DNA from: UBA685 sp049890215
Lineage (GTDB): Bacteria; Pseudomonadota; Alphaproteobacteria; Puniceispirillales; Puniceispirillaceae
Assembly (NCBI GenBank): GCA_049890215.1
Contig: JBMHBX010000003.1
Span: 1 to 30,085, forward strand
DNA length: 30,085 nt
Direction: 5' to 3'
Shown: piece after piece, positions 23,635 through 30,085 of the stretch
Layout of the letters: each line of letters starts with the position of its first letter
Position numbering within the stretch: the first letter of the stretch is position 1
Made by a program: the position numbers and the translations under genes
Notes under the pieces: model-generated
Databases searched by the model: none
Told to the model about the DNA's origin: nothing
What the model saw: only the letters and a program-made list of their open reading frames with translations

Positions 23635-24123
23635 CTAGCGCCACTTGGCATCTGCTGCAAGATTGCGTGCAATCTCTGTTTCCCATCTGTCACCATTGGC
23701 CAAAAGCTTGTCTTTATCATAATAAAGCTCTTCTCTTGTTTCCGTGGCGAATTCGAAATTCGGCCCTTCTACAATCGCATCAACCGGACAGGCTTCCTGA
23801 CAAAACCCGCAATAAATGCATTTTGTCATATCAATGTCATAACGTGTGGTGCGCCGACTGCCATCTTCGCGCGGCTCTGCTTCGATGGTAATGGCCTGTG
23901 CAGGGCAAACCGCCTCACAAAGCTTGCAGGCAATGCATCTTTCTTCACCATTTGCATAGCGGCGTAACGCATGTTCACCACGAAAACGAGGTGATAAATA
24001 CCCCTTTTCATAAGGATAATTCAAAGTGACCTTCGGCTTGAAAAAATATTTCAAGGTCAGACCAAGCCCTTTGGCTAGCTCTAACAAAAGAAAGGAACGA
24101 AAGGCATTCATAACCAATTGCAT
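23635..24123 (-). CDS. nuoI: NADH-quinone oxidoreductase subunit I
   Basis: This 162-residue ferredoxin-like subunit carries clusters N6a and N6b. Two 4Fe-4S motifs are intact: Cys63, Cys66, Cys69 and Cys73 (ERCIACKLCEAVCP) and Cys102, Cys105, Cys108 and Cys112 (KCIYCGFCQEACP). The N-terminal amphipathic LELAKGLGLTLKYFF helix docks to NuoH. ATG 24123 is used, with GGAG about nine bases upstream; an in-frame ATG four codons later is possible. It lies 18 bases after nuoH. Confidence 0.96.
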   Translation of the reverse strand: MQLVMNAFRSFLLLELAKGLGLTLKYFFKPKVTLNYPYEKGYLSPRFRGEHALRRYANGEERCIACKLCEAVCPAQAITIEAEPREDGSRRTTRYDIDMTKCIYCGFCQEACPVDAIVEGPNFEFATETREELYYDKDKLLANGDRWETEIARNLAADAKWR

Positions 24124-24141
24124 AACAGCTTACTCCGTCAC

Positions 24142-25164
24142 TTAGCTCATGAAAGGTGGCAGATTGTCTGTTGCCAGCAAAAAGCCGGCGGTCAGAACAA
24201 CCCAAATCAATGAAAATGGCAAAAAGACTTTCCAGCCAAGGCGCATCAACTGATCATAACGATAACGCGGTGTTGTCGCACGCACCCACAAGAAAACAAA
24301 TAAGATCGCCACAATCTTCAAAATAAACCATATCGGCCCTGGCACCCAGGTAAAAGGGGCGAAATCAAAAGGTGGCAACCATCCGCCAAGGAACAGCAGG
24401 GCTGTCATGGCAGACATCAAAATCATATTGGCATATTCACCAAGGAAAAACAGCGCAAAGCTCATAGAAGAATATTCAACAAAATAACCTGCAACCAGTT
24501 CAGATTCTCCTTCTGGTAAATCAAAAGGCGCTCTGTTTGTCTCAGCCAAAGTCGAGATGAAAAAGACAATAAACATAGGAAACAAAGGAATAGCAAACCA
24601 CATGCCGCGCTGTGCTTCGATAATGGCAGATAAATTTAATGAGCCAACACAAAGCAACACGGTGATGATGACCAAACCCATTGAAACTTCATAAGAGACC
24701 ATCTGCGCGGCTGAACGAAGCGCGCCTAGGAATGCATATTTCGAATTTGAGGCCCACCCTGCCATGATGACGCCATAGACACCCAATGATGAGATGGCAA
24801 ACAGATATAAAATGCCGACATTAATATCAGCCAACACAAGACCGGCATCAAATGGGATCACAGCCCATGCAACAATCGCCAATACAAAGGTCAGGATAGG
24901 CGCAATCATAAATACAATTTTATCAGCACCGGCAGGCAAAATCGTCTCTTTGGCCATCAGTTTCAGCGCATCAGCAAAAGGCTGGAACATGCCAAAAGGA
25001 CCAACCACATTTGGCCCCTTACGCAATTGCATAAACCCGATAATGCGTCTTTCAGCCAATGTTAAATACGCAACCGCAATCAAAAGCGGCACAACAAGAA
25101 GCAAAATCTTACCAATGATGATGGCAAGTTCAAACAACCAGCCTTGTGTCAAAAATTCAGGCAT
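24142..25164 (-). CDS. nuoH: NADH-quinone oxidoreductase subunit H
   Basis: NuoH (340 residues, about eight helices) forms the quinone chamber with NuoB and NuoD. It contains ERRIIGFMQLRKGPNVVG (38-55), the acidic loop FDLPEGESELVAGYFVEYS (214-232) and TTPRYRYDQLMRLGWK near the C-terminus. All conserved charged residues of this region appear present. The ATG has GGAG seven bases upstream and follows the nuoG stop by four bases. Confidence 0.97.
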   Translation of the reverse strand: MPEFLTQGWLFELAIIIGKILLLVVPLLIAVAYLTLAERRIIGFMQLRKGPNVVGPFGMFQPFADALKLMAKETILPAGADKIVFMIAPILTFVLAIVAWAVIPFDAGLVLADINVGILYLFAISSLGVYGVIMAGWASNSKYAFLGALRSAAQMVSYEVSMGLVIITVLLCVGSLNLSAIIEAQRGMWFAIPLFPMFIVFFISTLAETNRAPFDLPEGESELVAGYFVEYSSMSFALFFLGEYANMILMSAMTALLFLGGWLPPFDFAPFTWVPGPIWFILKIVAILFVFLWVRATTPRYRYDQLMRLGWKVFLPFSLIWVVLTAGFLLATDNLPPFMS

Positions 25165-25168
25165 AGTC

Positions 25169-27229
25169 TTACTCCGCCGCTACTTTTGTTGGTTCTGATT
25201 GTGACGCCTTCAGGCACTCTGCCATTGTCTCAGAGGCACGGCTGATAGGACATGTCATATAGAACTGATCTAGTCCGGCTGTCACCGGCTCAGACGCCAG
25301 TTTAGATGTGCTGCCGAATTTTACCCATTTTACAGGCGCAATTTCATCAATATCGCCCAAATGTGGAACAGCCTCTATCATGGCCTCATAGCAGGATTGG
25401 GCAGTATCAAAGGGAAGTGTTTTATTTATCACCTGAGAGACAGCGCGGATGATTGCCCAGTCATCTTTGGCTTCACCTGGCGGGAAAGCTGCTCTGGCAC
25501 CGCGTTGTACACGCCCTTCAAAATTGACATATGTGCCATTTTTTTCTGTATAAGCCGCGCCCGGCAAAATAATATCAGCTGCCGCAGCGCCTTTATCGCC
25601 ATGGTGCCCCTGATAAATCACAAAAGCGTTTTCAAGAGCAGATGTGTCTATTTCATCGGCGCCAAGCAACCAGACAAGCTTGATATCACCTGTTTGCGCG
25701 CCTTTTAAGATACCGTCTGTATCAAGCCCGGCTTTCCCCGGCACAAAACCTATATCAAGGGCTGCCACACGAGAGGCTGCTGTATGAAGCACATTAAAGC
25801 CATTCCAGTCGCTAGTGACCATCTTGGTATTATCTGCAATCATTTTCGCGCGGCCAAGGACTGCGGCGCCATCTTTTCTGCGAAGCGCGCCCATACCAAG
25901 GATAATCATCGGCTTTTTCGCCTTTGACAGGGTTTTGGCAAATGGGTGATCTCCTTGCGCAATCTGATCTAAAATGGCGATATCGTCTCCCAGATAATCA
26001 GCAGGATATGTTAAATCAGCCTGAGGCCCGATATGCGCAATTGCGACTTTATTCATAAGATGATTACGGCGAATACGCGCATTCATCACAGGTGCTTCGA
26101 TACGCGGGTTTGAGCCTATAATCAAAATAGCATCTGCTTCATCCACACCTTCGATGGTTGAATTAAACAGATAGCTTGCACGTACTTTCGCGTTTAATTT
26201 GGCACCGTCCTGGCGACAATCCATATGAGGCGCGCCCATTTTATCCATCAGTGTCTTTAACGCAAAAATAGCTTCACCATCTACCTGATCACCAATAATG
26301 GCCGCGGTGCGACTTGATTTTGCCTTCTTAAGCTGTGCGCCTACTTCTTGTAGGGCCTCTTCCCAACTTGCAGGGTGCAATCTGCCATCTTTACCGCGAA
26401 GATAAGGACGGTCAAGGCGTTGGCGCCGCAACCCGTCAATCGCATAGCGGGTCTTATCTGAAATCCATTCTTCATTGACCTGTTCATTCAGGCGCGGCAT
26501 CACACGCATCACCTGACCTGCTCTGGCATCAACACGGATATTCGCTCCTTGCGCATCAAAGACGTCAATGCTTTCAACTTTCGTTAATTCCCATGGGCGG
26601 GCAACAAAGGCATAAGGACGCGATGTCAAAGCGCCAACAGGGCATAAATCAATCACATTCGCTGATAATTCTGAGGCAAGTGTTTTTTCAAGATAGGTGG
26701 TGATTTCCATAGTCTCACCACGGCCAATGGCCCCAAGCTCTGGCACACCTGCGACTTCTGTTGCGAACCTAACACAACGGGTACAGTGAATACAGCGTGT
26801 CATCACTGTTTTGATAAGCGGCCCCATATGTTTTTCATCAACAGCGCGCTTATTTTCAACATAGCGTGAACGATCTTCGCCATAACCCATCGCCTGATCC
26901 TGCAAATCACACTCACCGCCCTGATCACAAATCGGACAATCAAGCGGGTGATTTACAAGCAGGAATTCCATAACGCCTTCACGCGCTTTCTTGACCCGCT
27001 CTGACTGTGTGTCAATGACCATGCCATCTGCTGCCGGCATGGCACATGATGCAACCGGCTTTGGTGCGCGTTCCATGTCCACAAGGCACATGCGACAATT
27101 ACCGGCGATTGATAATCTTTCATGATAGCAAAAGCGCGGGATTTCAAATCCAGCTTCTTCACAAGCCTGCAACACGCTTGCGCCATTATCAACTTCTACT
27201 TCGATACCATTGACGGTGAGTTTTGGCAT
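25169..27229 (-). CDS. nuoG: NADH-quinone oxidoreductase subunit G
   Basis: This 686-residue hydrophilic subunit is the large iron-sulfur protein of the NADH-oxidising arm. Cluster ligands are visible: a 2Fe-2S site at Cys34, Cys45, Cys48 and Cys62; N5 with His94, Cys98, Cys101 and Cys107 (HPLDCPICDQGGEC); and N4 at Cys146, Cys149, Cys152 and Cys196. The rest (about 220-686) is a molybdopterin-oxidoreductase-like domain without cofactor ligands, as in alphaproteobacterial and mitochondrial 75-kDa subunits. The extra N7 cysteine set of the E. coli form is not seen. AAGGG precedes the ATG. Confidence 0.96.
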   Translation of the reverse strand: MPKLTVNGIEVEVDNGASVLQACEEAGFEIPRFCYHERLSIAGNCRMCLVDMERAPKPVASCAMPAADGMVIDTQSERVKKAREGVMEFLLVNHPLDCPICDQGGECDLQDQAMGYGEDRSRYVENKRAVDEKHMGPLIKTVMTRCIHCTRCVRFATEVAGVPELGAIGRGETMEITTYLEKTLASELSANVIDLCPVGALTSRPYAFVARPWELTKVESIDVFDAQGANIRVDARAGQVMRVMPRLNEQVNEEWISDKTRYAIDGLRRQRLDRPYLRGKDGRLHPASWEEALQEVGAQLKKAKSSRTAAIIGDQVDGEAIFALKTLMDKMGAPHMDCRQDGAKLNAKVRASYLFNSTIEGVDEADAILIIGSNPRIEAPVMNARIRRNHLMNKVAIAHIGPQADLTYPADYLGDDIAILDQIAQGDHPFAKTLSKAKKPMIILGMGALRRKDGAAVLGRAKMIADNTKMVTSDWNGFNVLHTAASRVAALDIGFVPGKAGLDTDGILKGAQTGDIKLVWLLGADEIDTSALENAFVIYQGHHGDKGAAAADIILPGAAYTEKNGTYVNFEGRVQRGARAAFPPGEAKDDWAIIRAVSQVINKTLPFDTAQSCYEAMIEAVPHLGDIDEIAPVKWVKFGSTSKLASEPVTAGLDQFYMTCPISRASETMAECLKASQSEPTKVAAE

Positions 27230-27252
27230 GTTTTTAACCCTTACGCTTCTCG

Positions 27253-28539
27253 TTATTGAGCTGCATCCATGACGGATTTGCGCATGGCAATGCGCCTTTC
27301 AATTTCTGGACGGAAATGTTTGATAAGCCCCTGAATTGGCCAGGCAGCTGCATCACCAAGCGCACAAATTGTGTGGCCTTCTACCTGTTTTGTGACTTCG
27401 AATAATGTATCAATTTCATATTCTTCAGCTTCACCACGAACAAGGCGGTCCATCATGCGATACATCCATCCTGTGCCTTCACGACATGGGGTGCATTGCC
27501 CGCAAGATTCATGCTTATAAAAATAGGAAATGCGGCTGATTGCTCTGACGATATCTGTGGATTTATCCATGACAATGATACCGGCTGTACCAAGACCTGT
27601 GCCAGCGGCGCGCAACGCATCAAAATCCATCGTCATCACATCACACACATCACGCGGCATCATAGGCGTAGATGAGCCGCCCGGAATAATAGCCAGAAGG
27701 TTATCCCATCCGCCTCTGACACCGCCGGCATGTTTTTCAATCAGTTCTTTGAGACCAATGCCCATCTCTTCTTCAACATTACAAGGGTTATTTACATGCC
27801 CTGAAATGCAGAATAATTTTGTGCCTGTGTTATTTTCCTTGCCAAGACCGGCAAACCAGGCCCCGCCCCTTCGCATAATGGTCGGCACGACAGCGATTGA
27901 TTCAACATTGTTGATGGTTGTCGGACAACCATAAAGACCAACACCTGCCGGAAATGGTGGTTTTAGCCTTGGCTGGCCTTTGCGCCCTTCCAGAGATTCA
28001 AGCAAGGCAGTCTCTTCACCGCAGATATAAGCGCCGGCACCGCGATGGAGATAAATATCAAAATCCCACCCCGAAGAGGCTGCATTTTTACCAAGTAAAC
28101 CTGCCTCGTACGCTTCTTCAATTGCGGCCTGAAGACGTCTTGCTTCATTGACAAATTCACCGCGAATATAGATGTAGGCCGCATGGGCACGCATTGCAAA
28201 ACCCGCTATCAGACAGCCCTCTAATAGTTTATGAGGCTCATGACGGATGATATCTCTGTCTTTACATGTGCCAGGTTCTGATTCATCTGCATTAACGACC
28301 AGGTAATGAGGGCGACTGCCGACTTCTTTTGGCATAAAAGACCATTTCAGGCCTGTCGGGAAGCCGGCACCACCACGCCCGCGCAAACCAGAGGATTTCA
28401 CCTCTTCAATCACATCATCATGGCCACGCTTTAAGATAGCGGCTGTTTTGTCCCAGTCACCACGAGCCTTTGCCCCTGCCAGACCAGAATCATGCCATCC
28501 GTAGATATTGGTGAAAATACGATCTTTATCGGCTAGCAT
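27253..28539 (-). CDS. nuoF: NADH-quinone oxidoreductase subunit F
   Basis: NuoF (428 residues) binds NADH, FMN and cluster N3. It contains GLRGRGGAGFPTGLKW (51-66, nucleotide binding), VNADESEPGTCKDRD (82-96, FMN), GAGAYICGEETALLESLEG (167-185) and the 4Fe-4S ligands Cys346, Cys349, Cys352 and Cys392 (ESCGQCTPCREGTGW). It starts one base after the nuoE stop (TAAGATG), with AGGAG upstream, so translation is probably coupled. It is intact. Confidence 0.97.
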   Translation of the reverse strand: MLADKDRIFTNIYGWHDSGLAGAKARGDWDKTAAILKRGHDDVIEEVKSSGLRGRGGAGFPTGLKWSFMPKEVGSRPHYLVVNADESEPGTCKDRDIIRHEPHKLLEGCLIAGFAMRAHAAYIYIRGEFVNEARRLQAAIEEAYEAGLLGKNAASSGWDFDIYLHRGAGAYICGEETALLESLEGRKGQPRLKPPFPAGVGLYGCPTTINNVESIAVVPTIMRRGGAWFAGLGKENNTGTKLFCISGHVNNPCNVEEEMGIGLKELIEKHAGGVRGGWDNLLAIIPGGSSTPMMPRDVCDVMTMDFDALRAAGTGLGTAGIIVMDKSTDIVRAISRISYFYKHESCGQCTPCREGTGWMYRMMDRLVRGEAEEYEIDTLFEVTKQVEGHTICALGDAAAWPIQGLIKHFRPEIERRIAMRKSVMDAAQ

Positions 28540-28540
28540 C

Positions 28541-29164
28541 TTACACCTCTCCTGCTGATGATTTTAGTGCGGTAAGTGACGTAGCGCCCTGCTCTGATTC
28601 AGACCCCTGACGGCCTTTCACAGACCCAACCGGCAATGGGGCATCTGCTTCAAGACTATCAAGCAACTGGCCTGTTGTCTGATAATCAAGATCTTCATAA
28701 AAATCGTCATTCACCTGCAAAATCGGGGCATTTACACAAGCGCCCAGACATTCAACCTCTAACAGACTAAATTTGCCGCAAGCAGATGTCTCACCTGATG
28801 AGATATTTAATCTGTCTTTGATACAGCGCATCATATCATCAGACCCGCGAAGCATGCAGGGCGTTGTGGTGCAGGCCTGCAGGAAGTATTTCCCAACTGG
28901 CTTGAGGTTATACATGGTATAAAAGCTTGCGACTTCGAGAACACGAATCTCTGCCATATCAAGGCGGCGTGCAATCTCTTCAATGGCTTTCATCGGGATC
29001 CAGTTATCATGCTGACGCTGCGCCAGATCAAGCAATGGCATAACAGCGCTTGCTTTTCTGTCTTTTGGATATTTTGCGAGAATTTTCTTAATTTCAGCTT
29101 CATTTTCTTTTGAAAAGGCAAAAGAATCCGGCTGTGTCTCTGCTATCAGCTTATCAATGCTCAT
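28541..29164 (-). CDS. nuoE: NADH-quinone oxidoreductase subunit E
   Basis: NuoE (207 residues) carries the 2Fe-2S cluster N1a next to the FMN. The thioredoxin-like domain has Cys98, Cys103, Cys139 and Cys143 (QACTTTPC and VECLGACVNAPI). The helical N-terminal part contains WIPMKAIEEIARRLDMAEIR. A C-terminal tail of about 35 residues (after LPVGSVKGRQG) is polar and of low complexity; such tails occur in alphaproteobacterial NuoE but not in the shorter E. coli form. The start overlaps the nuoD stop as ATGA. Confidence 0.96.
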   Translation of the reverse strand: MSIDKLIAETQPDSFAFSKENEAEIKKILAKYPKDRKASAVMPLLDLAQRQHDNWIPMKAIEEIARRLDMAEIRVLEVASFYTMYNLKPVGKYFLQACTTTPCMLRGSDDMMRCIKDRLNISSGETSACGKFSLLEVECLGACVNAPILQVNDDFYEDLDYQTTGQLLDSLEADAPLPVGSVKGRQGSESEQGATSLTALKSSAGEV

Positions 29165-30085
29165 CGGTCAATCTCACCAAATACAATGTCTAACGAGCCG
29201 ATAATCGCAACAGAATCGGCAAGCATATGTCCGCGGCACAGATAATCCACCGCTGACATAAAATAATAACCAGGGGCGCGCAAACGGGCACGGTAGGGCT
29301 TATTGGTGCCATCTGCGACCAGATAGACGCCAAATTCACCTTTTGGTGCTTCAACGGCTGTATAGCTTTCACCTTCTGGCACGTGAAACCCTTCGGTATA
29401 AAGCTTGAAGTGATGGATCAAAGCTTCCATCGAATTTTTCATATCCCCGCGGCGCGGCGGTGTGACTTTGTTATTCTCAGCAAGGACAGGACCATCTGGC
29501 ATTTTTTCAATTGCCTGCTTAATAATCCGCAAGGATTGGCGCATTTCTTCGATACGCACAAGATAGCGTGCATAACAATCGCCAGTCTTACCAATCGGAA
29601 TATCAAATTCCATCTCATCATAAGCATCATATGGCTGTGATTTGCGCAAATCCCATGCTGTGCCAGTGGCGCGCAAACAAGGACCTGTTAATCCGTAATC
29701 AAGCGCTTCCTGACGGCTGACCACACCAATATTGACAGTTCTCTGCTTGAAAATACGATTATCTGTCAGCAATGTTTCAAGGTCATTGATAAAATCAGGG
29801 AATTTATCAGCCCATTCAAGAATGTCATCACACAGACCATCTGGCAGATCCTGATGAACACCGCCCGGGCGGAAATAGGCTGCGTGAAGGCGCGCACCGC
29901 AAGCGCGCTCATAAAATTCCATCAATGTTTCGCGCTCTTCAAAGCCCCATAAAAGCGGGGTCATCGCGCCAACATCAATCGCAAAAGTGGTCAGATTCAA
30001 GACATGATTCAAAATGCGGCCGATTTCGCAATAAAGAACGCGGATATATTGGGCACGTTTTGGCACGTCAATGCCAAGCGCTTTT
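29161..30085 (-). CDS. nuoD: NADH-quinone oxidoreductase subunit D (5' end beyond window)
   Basis: The frame is open to the window end, so the first part of the protein is missing, roughly 90 residues by comparison with usual lengths. The visible 308 codons include LGIDVPKRAQYIRVLYCEIG, ILNHVLNLTTFAIDVGAMTP, FRPGGVHQDLP, GPCLRATG and the C-terminal SLDIVFGEIDR, all NuoD (49-kDa subunit) hallmarks from the quinone-binding arm. A GTG at 30066 is internal and should not be taken as the start, because the conserved sequence continues upstream of it. Confidence 0.97.
   Translation of the reverse strand, partial: KALGIDVPKRAQYIRVLYCEIGRILNHVLNLTTFAIDVGAMTPLLWGFEERETLMEFYERACGARLHAAYFRPGGVHQDLPDGLCDDILEWADKFPDFINDLETLLTDNRIFKQRTVNIGVVSRQEALDYGLTGPCLRATGTAWDLRKSQPYDAYDEMEFDIPIGKTGDCYARYLVRIEEMRQSLRIIKQAIEKMPDGPVLAENNKVTPPRRGDMKNSMEALIHHFKLYTEGFHVPEGESYTAVEAPKGEFGVYLVADGTNKPYRARLRAPGYYFMSAVDYLCRGHMLADSVAIIGSLDIVFGEIDR

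Noticed and set aside
1..30085. CRISPR array, insertion sequence, prophage or toxin-antitoxin/defence system
   Set aside because: No regularly spaced repeats, transposase, integrase or recognisable defence or toxin genes were seen on either strand.

Overview
The window reads as a chromosomal housekeeping segment of an alphaproteobacterium, moderately AT-rich. The evidence is gene content and order: a nuoDEFGHIJKLMN run continuing into birA, coaX, an RNase J gene, mce and a DUF1467 gene; a glyA-nrdR-ribD-ribE-ribB-ribH-nusB block; and a ubiquinol-cytochrome c chaperone / DUF177 / plsX / fabH / ihfA / MerR / tRNA-Pro block with a divergent BamE-type lipoprotein. These are typical alphaproteobacterial neighbourhoods. 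A marine lineage is a guess that the sequence alone cannot settle. Nearly every gene lies on the minus strand, so the transcription units are best read from right to left. 

Right half (about 13.9-30.1 kb): complex I genes from nuoD (cut by the window end) to nuoN, mostly with gaps of 1-30 bases or 4-base overlaps. Biotin-protein ligase, type III pantothenate kinase, RNase J, methylmalonyl-CoA epimerase and a small membrane protein follow in the same direction. Together they cover respiration (NADH to ubiquinone), cofactor supply (biotin attachment, CoA), RNA turnover and propionyl-CoA metabolism. 

Middle (about 7.4-13.7 kb): rpiB and glyA, closed by a clear intrinsic terminator, then a compact nrdR-ribD-ribE-ribB-ribH-nusB unit covering the regulation of ribonucleotide reductase, riboflavin synthesis and antitermination. 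The RibB protein carries a RibA-like domain that has lost all its zinc cysteines. Between rpiB and the DUF1467 gene is a gap of about 250 bases with a possible plus-strand promoter, a 31-codon reading frame and a strong hairpin plus T tract. It may be a small RNA or small-protein gene. 

Left part (about 1.3-7.4 kb): a ureohydrolase of the agmatinase family with an altered active-site loop, a two-CBS-domain protein, the divergent pair of BamE-like lipoprotein and cytochrome bc1 assembly chaperone, and the phospholipid/fatty-acid genes plsX and fabH with ihfA, a MerR-type regulator and tRNA-Pro(GGG). Beyond the tRNA the character changes. The first 1.1 kb holds a plus-strand Lrp/AsnC-type regulator and a minus-strand, edge-truncated secreted protein that I do not recognise. 

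I found no CRISPR array, transposase, integrase, phage gene, toxin-antitoxin pair or obvious defence system, and no convincing new multi-gene system. The observations most worth following up are the solitary plus-strand unit at 13.7-13.9 kb, the degenerate RibA domain and the unusual ureohydrolase.
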